This document shows positions 49,233 through 57,447 of a stretch of 64,000 nt of DNA, one piece after another (position 1 is the first letter of the stretch; every line of letters begins with the position of its first letter). The notes beneath the pieces are model-generated. The model searched no databases, had not been told where the DNA came from, and saw only the letters and a list, made by a program, of their open reading frames with translations. Made by a program: the position numbers and the translations under genes. Source of the DNA: Constrictibacter sp. MBR-5 (GTDB taxonomy: Bacteria > Pseudomonadota > Alphaproteobacteria > JAJUGE01); contig NZ_JBEPTK010000002.1 of NCBI RefSeq assembly GCF_040549485.1, forward strand, positions 310,001-374,000. Reading direction: 5' to 3'.

Positions 49233-49895
49233 TCAAGGCCGCAGGGACGCTTCGATCTCGTCGCCGCTGCGCACGCCGCGCTGGAGCGCTCCGGCCGCGA
49301 TCATCGTCGGCGTGCTGCGGATACGCAGGTTCCAGGCCATGTCCAGGTCCGCGTCGAGGAGCGCTTCGACGTCCGGCGCCGCGGCATCGGCGCGGAGCTT
49401 CTCCGGGTCGAGCCCGGCCGCCGCGGCCAGCGCCGGAAGGTCGGCGGGACCGATCCGCGCCTCTGCCGCCATCATCACGCGATGCAGGGCCGCCGCCCCG
49501 TCCTGCCTGCGGGCGGCCAGCATGGCCTGCGCCAGGGCGATGGACTCTTCGGAATGCGGCAGGTGGCGCAGGATGACGCGCGGCATCCGTCCCTCGGCTT
49601 CCATGAGATCCAGGATGCGCGCCTGCCGGCGGCAGTAGACGCAGTTGTAATCGACGAAAATGACGATCGTGGACGCCTCGTCGGCGGTCGCCGGACCGAT
49701 CACGACGGCCGTGGCGGGATCGAACAGCCGGGCGTGCAGATCCTCCACCGTCTGCGGCGGATCGACGACGTCGCGTGCCATCGACACGACCCGTCCGGCG
49801 GCTTTCGACGCGAAGGTGCGGGCGGTGGGCTGGAGCGCCACCAGCAGGCCGACCGCCGCCAGCGCGACCACCGCGTAGAGGACGGGGCGCCTCAT
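49233..49895 (-). CDS. Membrane-anchored DsbA/thioredoxin-fold protein of the lasso cluster
   Basis: 220-residue exported protein. An N-terminal signal-anchor (LYAVVALAAVGLLVALQ) precedes a thioredoxin-fold domain with FVDYNCVYCRR (C85, C88) and a cis-Pro region RIRSTPTMI, as in DsbA/DsbG-like thiol oxidoreductases of the DSBA/FrnE group. ATG 49895 overlaps the stop of the cyclase gene (ATGA), so it is translated from the lasso operon. Since the precursor core has two cysteines, a role in forming its disulfide is a natural inference. Confidence 0.85.
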   Translation of the reverse strand: MRRPVLYAVVALAAVGLLVALQPTARTFASKAAGRVVSMARDVVDPPQTVEDLHARLFDPATAVVIGPATADEASTIVIFVDYNCVYCRRQARILDLMEAEGRMPRVILRHLPHSEESIALAQAMLAARRQDGAAALHRVMMAAEARIGPADLPALAAAAGLDPEKLRADAAAPDVEALLDADLDMAWNLRIRSTPTMIAAGALQRGVRSGDEIEASLRP

Positions 49896-51784
49896 CGATT
49901 TCCCCCTTCGAGCCAGCGCAGGAACTGCCCGACGTGAAGGCCGCGATACAGCACCGCGCCGTACTCTCCGGCGCCCGCTTCGGCGGGATGGGCCGGCCAG
50001 TCGGCGGCGAGCCGCTTCATCCGGGCTACATCCAGGATCCGCGCGGTCAGCGGCGAGCGCTCCAATGCCTCCACGCCTTCCACGATCGCGTCGCGCTGCA
50101 GCGTCATGCGATGCATGAATTCCGGGCACTGAATGCCGCGCCGCGTCTCGTTCAGAACCGCTGCCGGCAGGCGGTCGGCGAGGACCCGCCGGGCGAGCCA
50201 GCGAGTCGTGCCGTTCCGCAGATACTGGGCGTCGGGGACGGCGAAGCAGTAGTCCAGAAGGTCCAGGTCGGCGGTCGGATCGCGCAGTTCGACACCGAAC
50301 ACCTCGCCCATCGGGCCCATTACGGGCGGCAGGGTCTGGATGCGGCTCAGCCAGCGGCGGCGCATGGTGACGGTGTCGCCGAGCCAGTCGTGGCCGCCCT
50401 CCAGCCGCCGCTCGCCGATGCGGGTGGCGCGGGCGAAGTCCGGGTGTATGGCGCTGAAGCGCTCGGACTCGGGTGGAAGCTGACGGCGCCGATCGTCGAG
50501 CCAGCGCTGCGCGCGCGGCGGCAGCAGCGGCTTCAGCGCATGCCGCCGCAGCACCGTGCCGGTCGAGCGCCCCTCCGTCCGCGCCAGTGCCGACGCCTCC
50601 CGCCACAACCGGGCCCAGCGGCCGCTCCGCGCCATGCCGGCGAGGCCGGACCGCCCGTCCCAGCTGAGGGTCATGTTGCCGAAGAAGCCGCCGAGCACGG
50701 CCCGCGCGCCCAGCGCGCGCGCCCGATCCATCGACGGGGCGAACCAACCCAGGTTCATCACGTTGCGCGCCGGCATGCCCAGCGACAGGAACAGCCTCTG
50801 CGGGTTCTCGTCGAGGGCATGGATCGTGGACGAGCAAACCGCCTGCCATGCCATGTTCGGGTAGAGGCTCGCGACAGCGGCGGCGCCGGGCCGCTCGTCG
50901 CTGATGGCGGAGGTGTGCTCCCGGCGGGGCACGCCATCGGGCGGCGCGACCGTCAGCGCATGCACGACGGCGGGGGCGCACAGCCGCGCGGCGGTCGCGG
51001 CCACCGCAGCCGAGTCGAGGCCGCCGCTCAGCTGGCAGACCACGGGGCCGGGGCCGTACATCTGGCGCCGCACGGCCTGGTCCAGCAGCGCCCGGGCCTC
51101 TTCCACATAGGTCTCGTCGCGCCGGTGGCGGATACGCCGGCCCCAGTCCGGATGCCAGTATTGGTGGACCGACACGGCGTCGTCGCGGCCGAAACTCAGG
51201 ATGCTGGCCGCCGGCACCCGCCGGATAGCGGCGTAGAGGGTAGCGTCGGGTTCCGGCACGACGTCGGACAGGAAGGCGGCGAGATAGGCCTCGTCCAGGT
51301 CGCGCGGCATGCCGGGCAGCGCCAGCAGCGAGCGGAGGTCGGTCGCGAAGAGTAGCATGCCCTGGACGCGTGCATGGAACACGGTGCGCTGGCCGAGCGC
51401 CTCGCCGGCGAGCAGCAGCTGTTCCGTCCGGGCGTCCCAGGCGGCGAACGCGAAGCTTCCCCGGAGACGGGCCGGCGCGTCCGGCCCCCAGCGGCGCAAT
51501 GCGTGCAGCACCAGGGCCGCATCGTCGTCGGCGGGGCCGTGGAGGTCGGCGAGGCTGCGCCGCAGGTCTTGGGCGTTGTCGATCCGGCCTTGCAGGGAGA
51601 GGATGGAGCCGTCGGCATCGTCGTGCACGGCGCCGGCGACCATGCGGACCGGCCCCGAACGCATCTGCTTCCCCGGAATGGCGGAGAGGGTGCGGGCCAT
51701 CTCGGCATCGGCCGTATGAGCGAGAAGGCCAACGATAGGCCGGCCCCGTTCGGCGGACGCCGGCGTTCGGATGACGCCCCTCAA
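49892..51784 (-). CDS. Lasso peptide macrolactam synthetase C (asparagine synthetase-like)
   Basis: About 630 residues homologous to AsnB. The N-terminal glutaminase-like domain lacks the catalytic N-terminal Cys (it reads RGRPIVGLLAHT), as expected for lasso cyclases. The synthetase domain carries the pyrophosphate loop CQLSGGLDSAAVAA (SGGLDS 253-258). It would adenylate an Asp/Glu side chain in the core and join it to the new N-terminus. The only start upstream of the conserved region is TTG 51784 without a good ribosome binding site, so the true start is uncertain. Confidence 0.9.
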   Translation of the reverse strand: MRGVIRTPASAERGRPIVGLLAHTADAEMARTLSAIPGKQMRSGPVRMVAGAVHDDADGSILSLQGRIDNAQDLRRSLADLHGPADDDAALVLHALRRWGPDAPARLRGSFAFAAWDARTEQLLLAGEALGQRTVFHARVQGMLLFATDLRSLLALPGMPRDLDEAYLAAFLSDVVPEPDATLYAAIRRVPAASILSFGRDDAVSVHQYWHPDWGRRIRHRRDETYVEEARALLDQAVRRQMYGPGPVVCQLSGGLDSAAVAATAARLCAPAVVHALTVAPPDGVPRREHTSAISDERPGAAAVASLYPNMAWQAVCSSTIHALDENPQRLFLSLGMPARNVMNLGWFAPSMDRARALGARAVLGGFFGNMTLSWDGRSGLAGMARSGRWARLWREASALARTEGRSTGTVLRRHALKPLLPPRAQRWLDDRRRQLPPESERFSAIHPDFARATRIGERRLEGGHDWLGDTVTMRRRWLSRIQTLPPVMGPMGEVFGVELRDPTADLDLLDYCFAVPDAQYLRNGTTRWLARRVLADRLPAAVLNETRRGIQCPEFMHRMTLQRDAIVEGVEALERSPLTARILDVARMKRLAADWPAHPAEAGAGEYGAVLYRGLHVGQFLRWLEGGNR

Positions 51785-51974
51785 GGAAAGGTGAGGGGCG
51801 GCATCGCGGCCGCGCGTGTCCTTCGGACGTGCCGCGGCTTCAGCGAGCGGATACGGTGGATCGCGCCGACGTCGCCGGAACCGTGGCCGATCCGCGCCGC
51901 TGCCAACATGGCGAAGCCGTCACCGGCGTGGGCACGAGGCGGGTTTTGGCGGAACGGCAGCGTCGAGCGACATC

Positions 51975-52136
51975 TCACGAATCGGCGTTGCAGATGACTC
52001 CGTCGCTGCCGGAGCCGCAGTTGGTGATCGCGGTGTTGCCGGCGATGTCGTAGTCGCTCAGGGTCGGACGGACCCAGATCGGCCGGGGCACCGTGTCTGA
52101 CGGAACGGCCTGATCTCGCATCACATCGCTGTCCAT
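51975..52136 (-). CDS. Lasso peptide precursor (putative), two-Cys core ending in Ser
   Basis: 53-residue peptide. ATG 52136 has GGAG about eight bases upstream; the longer frame from 52160 overlaps the sulfotransferase end. The leader holds a lasso recognition pattern W-V-R-P-T-L (21-26; YxxPxL-like) and Gly33. T35 at position -2 would place cleavage after A36, giving the core ITNCGSGSDGVICNADS with a 9-residue ring closed to D45, C40 and C49 free for one disulfide, and a C-terminal Asp-Ser. Other cut sites (before T38 or N39) give 8- or 7-residue rings. Confidence 0.78.
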   Translation of the reverse strand: MDSDVMRDQAVPSDTVPRPIWVRPTLSDYDIAGNTAITNCGSGSDGVICNADS

Positions 52137-52159
52137 GGCGTATCTCCAGTATGCCCGCA

Positions 52160-53047
52160 TTACTTACCTACCGCAGCAGCCGTGAGCCAACAAGGCCGTT
52201 CGCCGGCCTCCGCCAGGTAACCGAGCGCTTCCATGGCCGGACCATGTGCGGCGACGATGCGCGCCTCCAGGTCGGGCGGCAGGGCGGTCCGCCAGCCGCC
52301 CGCCCGTCCGGACCGGAAGAAGGCGGAGCCGGGCGACTGGCCGCCGTCGAAACCCTGCCGCGCCTCGTGCGCACGCAACGCGTCGAAGCGGGTGGCCGCC
52401 ACGGCACGGTCGAGCGTTTCCGCGGTCGCGGCGATGCCCGCATGGGCCGCGGCGCGGCCCAGGATCGCGGCGGGATCGGCCACCATGTCCTCATAGCGCA
52501 GCAGGCAGCAGCGGCGGCCCGGCGCGTCCAGCCAGCTGCGCACATGGCCGCTCCAGCACAGCAGGCGCTGCGGCAGGTCGAGGGGCGGGCGGCCCGCCGC
52601 CGGACGCAGCGTGGCGCCCGCGTCGCAGAGGAAGCGTACCGCCTCCTCCAGGCCGATGCCCGCGAAATGAGCCCAGGAGACGGCCACGTCGCGCGGGTCG
52701 CGGACCATGTAGAGGGTGGCGAGCGTCGCGTCCGGTGGGAACAGCGGCGTGCCCGCGACGGCATCGATGCAGGCGTCGTGCACCTTGCGGAACAGGGGCC
52801 GCCGCGACAGTGCGGCCAGGGTGCGGTAGGCGACCGGGCGCAGTGCCTCCATCTCCGCCGGCGTCAGGTCCCCGGTCTCGACGTCCAGCGCCTCCTCGAT
52901 GTCGCTGCGCTGGCTGGCGTTCGGCGCGAAGCGAGCATGGGCGTCCCCGGCGTGCGCCTGTCCCGGGTCGAGCAGGGCGCCCAGTGCGAGCCGCAGCCAG
53001 GTGTTTCCGGATCTGGGATAGGAGGCGATCCAGACGAAGCCCGTCAT
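52160..53047 (-). CDS. Sulfotransferase of the lasso cluster
   Basis: 295-residue PAPS-dependent sulfotransferase. The 5'-phosphosulfate-binding motif WIASYPRSGNTWLRLAL lies at residues 6-22 and the 3'-phosphate-binding region at LYMVRDPRDVAVSW. It resembles sulfotransferase-domain proteins acting on small molecules rather than cell-surface sugars. ATG 53047 overlaps the kinase stop (ATGA), and 23 bases separate its stop from the precursor ATG, so it is in the lasso operon. Candidate acceptors in the precursor core are Ser and Thr (there is no Tyr in the core). Confidence 0.88.
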   Translation of the reverse strand: MTGFVWIASYPRSGNTWLRLALGALLDPGQAHAGDAHARFAPNASQRSDIEEALDVETGDLTPAEMEALRPVAYRTLAALSRRPLFRKVHDACIDAVAGTPLFPPDATLATLYMVRDPRDVAVSWAHFAGIGLEEAVRFLCDAGATLRPAAGRPPLDLPQRLLCWSGHVRSWLDAPGRRCCLLRYEDMVADPAAILGRAAAHAGIAATAETLDRAVAATRFDALRAHEARQGFDGGQSPGSAFFRSGRAGGWRTALPPDLEARIVAAHGPAMEALGYLAEAGERPCWLTAAAVGK

Positions 53048-54033
53048 GCCGCCATCCGCTCCAGGATCGCCGCGACCGAGCGATCGAGACAGCCGGCGTC
53101 GTGCGGATGGGTGATCGTCCAGATCCCGTCCGGGATTCCCGTCAGGGCGACCGCTGCCGAAAGCAGCCGTTTCGACTGGCCGAGCCGCACCATCATGCCG
53201 TTGCGGTAGAGGTCGCGCCCGATCCCGGCCGCCGCCTCCGGCCCGTGCAGGCGCCGCGTCGTACCGCCCTCGTGCCCCGGCCCGACGGTGAGGTGAAACA
53301 CCGCCCTGAGCGGGACGGACTGGCGGGAGAACCGGGTCTCGACCGGCAGGTGGAACTTCTCCAGTTCCGGCCGGCTGCGTTCCAGCCCGTCGACGGCGAA
53401 CCCCATCCGCGCCATCGCGTCGCCCCACAGCTTCAGGCGCGGAAAGGCGGGGAGCACGCGCGGACCGTCGGGGGAGGCGAGGTCGATGACGGTCACGTCG
53501 TCCGACAGCACCGGACAACCGCGTCGCAGCAGCGCCGCGGCGAGAGTCGACTTGCCCATGCCGGACGCGCCGGCCATCGCCACGGCCCCGCCGCCGATCC
53601 GCACGCAGCTGGCGTGCAGCGGTACGAGCCCGCGGCGATAGCAGAGGAGGCCGAGGACCGTGCCGTAGAGGAATACCCGGATGTCCGGCGCGTCCGGCGC
53701 CATCGCCGGTTCGACGACGACGCGACGGGCGTCGGCGTCGATGAGATATGCCGCGACCCCCGGCACCTGGAACCGGCAGGTGCCGTCGGCGGCGACCTGC
53801 AGCAGCGGCTGGTCGAACACCGTATCGGTCAGCCGCTCGGGCACCGGGCCCACCTCGATGCGCAGGTCCGCCGGCCCGTCGCCGCCCGTCCAGGGCAGGA
53901 GGTCCGGCAGGGGAAGGGCGCTCGCCACGCGCCAGCCGCAGAGGAAGCGGTCGTCCGTCGGGATCGTGCCGCGGGGAGGCGCACCGCCGATCGTCATGCT
54001 GGCGAACACGGGAGAATCCATCGTCGAGACCAT
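53044..54033 (-). CDS. HPr kinase-like protein of the lasso cluster
   Basis: 329-residue protein. A C-terminal HPr-kinase/phosphorylase-like domain contains Walker A GASGMGKS (155-162), preceded by LVPLHASCVRIGGGAVAMA and followed by LLRRGCPVLSDDVTVID. The N-terminal half has no known domain. In the paeninodin cluster an HPrK-like kinase phosphorylates the C-terminal Ser of the lasso precursor; the precursor here also ends in Asp-Ser. Start ATG 54033, or ATG 54021 four codons later. First gene of the operon, divergent from a flavin monooxygenase gene. Confidence 0.85.
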   Translation of the reverse strand: MVSTMDSPVFASMTIGGAPPRGTIPTDDRFLCGWRVASALPLPDLLPWTGGDGPADLRIEVGPVPERLTDTVFDQPLLQVAADGTCRFQVPGVAAYLIDADARRVVVEPAMAPDAPDIRVFLYGTVLGLLCYRRGLVPLHASCVRIGGGAVAMAGASGMGKSTLAAALLRRGCPVLSDDVTVIDLASPDGPRVLPAFPRLKLWGDAMARMGFAVDGLERSRPELEKFHLPVETRFSRQSVPLRAVFHLTVGPGHEGGTTRRLHGPEAAAGIGRDLYRNGMMVRLGQSKRLLSAAVALTGIPDGIWTITHPHDAGCLDRSVAAILERMAA

Positions 54034-54150
54034 ATCCGACACTAATCCCGAGGGTGCCGCGACGGCTATGCCCTCGAACGTCTTCGGGGGGACCTGTCGC
54101 GCCCCGGCCGGTACTGCTAGCGTTCCCGCAGAACAGCATCCGGAGGCCCC

Positions 54151-55242
54151 ATGCCCGTCCGTATCGTCGGCATGATCGGCGTTTCGCCGCCGCAGAGCGA
54201 CACGAGCCTCGTCATCATCGAGGGCGCCATCACGCCCGATTTCATCGCCGATTTCGCGCGGGCGCACGAGGCGGCCGGCTACGACATGGCGCTGGTGGGA
54301 TATTCCTCCTCCTCGGCCGAGGGTTTCCTGGTGGCGCTGCACGCCGCCCAGCGGACCGAGCGGCTGTCGTTCCTGATCGCGCACCGGCCGGGCTTCGTCT
54401 CGCCGACGCTGTTTGCGCGCAAGGTGGCGACCTTCGACCACCTGACCGGCGGGCGCGTGGCGCTGCATATCATCACCGGCAAGACCGACGCCGAGCAGGA
54501 GGGCGACGGCGACTTCACGCCGAAGGACGAGCGCTACCGCCGCGCCCGGGAGTATCTGCACCTGGTCAAGCGCACCTGGACGACGCAGGAGCCGTTCGAT
54601 TTCGCCGGCGATTTCTACCGCGTGCGCGGCGCCAGTTCGGACGTGCATCCGCTCCAGCAGCCGCACCCGACCATCATGTTCGGCGGCGCCTCGGAGGGCG
54701 CACTGGAGATGGGGGCGGCGGAGTGCGACGTGTTCGCCATCTATGCCGAGCCGCGCGCCACCACGGCGGAGCGCATCGCGGCGTTCCGCGCCCGCGCCGC
54801 CGCCCACGGCCGCACCGTCGGATTCAACATGTCGGTCCGCCCGATCATCGCGCCGACCGAGGGCGAGGCCTGGGACAAGGCGCAACGCATCCTCGCCGGC
54901 ATGGGCGGCAAGCTCGGCTGGGCGCGGCAGGAGAGCGAGGGCGTGCGCGCCCCCGTCGACAATGCCGGCCGGCGCCAGTTCGCCTTCGCCCAGGAGAAGG
55001 ACATCCACGACGAGCGCCTGTGGATGGGCATCACCCGCGCCACCGGGGCGCTCGGCAACACCTCCTGCCTGGTGGGCACGCCGGAGCAGGTGGCGGACGC
55101 GATCCTCGCCTACTACCGCCTCGGCATCGGCTCCTTCTTGATGCGCGGCTTCGACCCCGTCGCCGACACCACCGAATTCGGCCGCGAACTGATCCCGCGC
55201 ATCAAGGCGGGTGCGGCGGCGATCGACGCGGAGACGGCGTAG
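54151..55242 (+). CDS. LLM class flavin-dependent oxidoreductase, SsuD (alkanesulfonate monooxygenase)-like
   Basis: 363-residue luciferase-family enzyme. The active-site regions DMALVGYSSSSAEGF, LIAHRPGFVSPTLFARKVATFDHLTGGRVALHIITGKTDAEQEGDGDF and HPTIMFGGASEGALEMGA match the SsuD group, which desulfonates alkanesulfonates with FMNH2 and O2. No SsuABC transporter or SsuE reductase is adjacent, so the substrate is uncertain. ATG 54151 follows GGAGG. Divergent from the lasso operon; 117 bases between hold both promoters. Confidence 0.85.
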   Translation: MPVRIVGMIGVSPPQSDTSLVIIEGAITPDFIADFARAHEAAGYDMALVGYSSSSAEGFLVALHAAQRTERLSFLIAHRPGFVSPTLFARKVATFDHLTGGRVALHIITGKTDAEQEGDGDFTPKDERYRRAREYLHLVKRTWTTQEPFDFAGDFYRVRGASSDVHPLQQPHPTIMFGGASEGALEMGAAECDVFAIYAEPRATTAERIAAFRARAAAHGRTVGFNMSVRPIIAPTEGEAWDKAQRILAGMGGKLGWARQESEGVRAPVDNAGRRQFAFAQEKDIHDERLWMGITRATGALGNTSCLVGTPEQVADAILAYYRLGIGSFLMRGFDPVADTTEFGRELIPRIKAGAAAIDAETA

Positions 55243-55285
55243 GGGCGGGCGCGCCCGCTCTCGCCGATGGTGCGCGCCGCGCCGG

Positions 55286-57181
55286 TCAGGCGGCCTCGGC
55301 GTCGGCGGGAACGACGAAGCGTGCGCCCAGCCTGATCGCCGCCGCCTTTTCCGAGACGGGGACATTGGTGGCGATGAGATGGGTCTGGGCCGCCCGCAGG
55401 GCCGTCAGGAACGTCTGCATCTGGTCCGGAACCTGGGCGGAGTAGGCGAGCAGCATGCCGTAGTCGACATCCACCATCGAGACGCCGCAGTCGCGCAGCG
55501 GCAGGCTGGCCTGCTGGATGCGGCGCAGTTCGAGGATCCGGACGCGCGACAGCGCCCGTAGCGGCGAGAGCAGTTCGGTCACCCGTGCCGGCAGGATGTC
55601 GGCCGGCAGGTTCACGATCCGCAAGATGAGTGCGCGGCGATAGGTCTCCGGCATCTGGCGGCAGACGCCGTACAGGCGGTCGCGCAGGTAGCGATACTGC
55701 AGGGTCGAGGCGTTCAGGGTCACGACGATCAGCATGTCCGGACGGCGCGTCAGGAGGTCGGGCATCGCGATCGCCACGCGGCCGAGCAGCGTCAGGTCGA
55801 TCTCGGCGATCAGCCGCGGCTCGTTGCCGACCGCCAGCCGCAGGCGGTCCAGCGTCATCCGGCTCCCGTCGTCGAGGGTCGCGACCAGTACCGGCGAGCG
55901 GCCGGTTTCGGTCAGGATGGCGCGCATTTCCAACCGCGCCTGATGGAACGTCTCGGCGAGGATGCGCGTCTGCTCGAGCCGCAGGCGCTCGGCCTCGCGG
56001 GTCAGCTTCATGCTGATCAGGCCGGCGATGTCGTCGGTGGCGGCCTCCTCGGGGGAGATGTCGACCTGGTGGGTCTCCACGACGATCTCGCCCATGTCCT
56101 GGTCGCGGGCCTCGCCGAACAGCTGGCGGGCGATCTCCTGCTGCAGCGCCTTGGCCTTGAGCCAGGCGCTCTGCGCATCCAGATGCGCGAAGCAGACGAT
56201 GAAGGCGCCGTCCTTGTCGCGCACGATCACGTCCTGCGGCGACAGCCGCTTGCGGATCGTCTGGTCGGCCAGGTCGTACACCCGCTCCGCCCACCGCTCC
56301 CATCGCTCGCCGAACGCCTCGCGGATCTCCGCCAGACAGACGATCTGGATCTTGCCGGCGTTCAGCCGCGTCGGATCCCCGCCGACGAGGTCGGCGAGGT
56401 TGGGGCCCGGCTCGGCGGCCTGCGCTGCGGGAGGGTTCTGCTCCGGGACGAAGGCCCAGACGACGACCGCTCTCTCCTCCATGGGGGGCGTGGTGCGGCG
56501 GATGGAGGCGACCACCTCGAATCCGCTGCGATGGCGCAGCGCGCAGGGCCCCACCGGCGGATCCTGCGGATCGCCGACGCCGTCCAGCAGATCCCGGCCC
56601 AGCACCCGTCCGGTCGCCTCGGCCGCCGTCCAGCCGAACAGCCTGGTGAAGGCGTGGTTGACGATGACGAGGCTGCCGTTCTCGTTCGAGAGCGCCATCG
56701 GCGTCGCCGAGAGTTCGAACGCGGCGGAGAGCAGCACCTCGACGTCGCGGCGCTGGTCCGACAGGCGCCGCATCCGCGCCCTCATCGCCCGCCGTTCGAC
56801 CGCATAGCTGAAGATGCGCGGCAGTGCGGCGACAGTGCCCGGCTGGTCGACCAGATAGTCCTCGGCACCCGCCCGGATGACGCTCAGGGCGGCGGCGGGG
56901 TCGCAGGGCGGCCCCATCACCAGGATCACCGCCGACGGCACGGCGGCGGCGTATCGCTGGACATCCTCGACGACTGCGGCCGGGTTCGCGGCATGGACGA
57001 GAATGGCCTGCGCCCCGGCATGGCGGCCGACGTCGTCGCCGCTCACGCGCGCCACCGTGAAGCGTGCGTGCTCCGTCCGCGCGAGCAGCCGGACGATCGC
57101 GTCGTACGTGCCCTGCGGCAGGCCGACGAGCAGAACGGATATCGCCGATATGGTTTCGCTTGGATGTGCGCGGGTGTTCAC
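55286..57181 (-). CDS. PAS-domain protein with degenerate receiver and EAL-like C-terminal region
   Basis: 631-residue cytosolic protein. A response-regulator-like fold at about 15-130 lacks the usual phospho-Asp (LVHAANPAAVV). It is followed by a PAS domain (about 150-260; LLSAAFELSATPMALSNENGSLVIVNHAFTRLFGWT), a middle domain resembling a degenerate GGDEF (KIQIVCLAEIREAFGERW, DVIVRDKDGAFIVCFAHLD), and a C-terminal TIM-barrel-like region. I see neither GGDEF nor EAL active motifs. Probably a sensory/c-di-GMP-related scaffold. Starts with GTG 57181, which overlaps the TGA of a short upstream frame. Confidence 0.7.
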   Translation of the reverse strand: MNTRAHPSETISAISVLLVGLPQGTYDAIVRLLARTEHARFTVARVSGDDVGRHAGAQAILVHAANPAAVVEDVQRYAAAVPSAVILVMGPPCDPAAALSVIRAGAEDYLVDQPGTVAALPRIFSYAVERRAMRARMRRLSDQRRDVEVLLSAAFELSATPMALSNENGSLVIVNHAFTRLFGWTAAEATGRVLGRDLLDGVGDPQDPPVGPCALRHRSGFEVVASIRRTTPPMEERAVVVWAFVPEQNPPAAQAAEPGPNLADLVGGDPTRLNAGKIQIVCLAEIREAFGERWERWAERVYDLADQTIRKRLSPQDVIVRDKDGAFIVCFAHLDAQSAWLKAKALQQEIARQLFGEARDQDMGEIVVETHQVDISPEEAATDDIAGLISMKLTREAERLRLEQTRILAETFHQARLEMRAILTETGRSPVLVATLDDGSRMTLDRLRLAVGNEPRLIAEIDLTLLGRVAIAMPDLLTRRPDMLIVVTLNASTLQYRYLRDRLYGVCRQMPETYRRALILRIVNLPADILPARVTELLSPLRALSRVRILELRRIQQASLPLRDCGVSMVDVDYGMLLAYSAQVPDQMQTFLTALRAAQTHLIATNVPVSEKAAAIRLGARFVVPADAEAA

Positions 57182-57399
57182 TGGGGCTCACGAAGGCGTG
57201 ACGACTCGCCGAGGATCGATGGCCGCAGTAACCTAAAGATTAACAATTCAATTTGGCAAAATATGTTGCTATGCGGCGCGATGAACGCGCCCCGCTCGAT
57301 CGCGTCGAGCCCGGCCCTGATCTGCGTGCGGAGCAGTTCGAGCTTCAGCTCGTCGTTCTCGAGCCGATGCTGCAGGCCGCGCGGTTGGTGAACGACCAC
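57178..57399 (-). pseudogene. Possible ParD-type antitoxin fragment
   Basis: A 73-codon frame from GTG 57399. Its segment RLENDELKLELLRTQIRAGLDAIERGAF resembles the C-terminal half of ParD/CopG antitoxins (LRxxIxxGLDxxExGxF). The ribbon-helix-helix N-terminus is missing, and the last third (NIFCQIELLIFRLLRPSIL) is AT-rich read-through. No toxin gene is adjacent. It ends by overlapping the start of the PAS protein. The likeness is from pattern memory only. Confidence 0.35.
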
Positions 57400-57447
57400 G
57401 GAAGGGGAGGGACGGCGGCACCCACCGCCGCCGCCCCCCCGCTCCCG

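Noticed and set aside
51781-51978. 65-codon frame exactly filling the gap between lasso precursor and cyclase, overlapping both (GTGA and TTGA)
   Set aside because: The encoded peptide is Arg/Ala-rich without recognisable features, has no good ribosome binding site, and looks like spacer read-through; it might be translated for coupling but I cannot support it as a gene.
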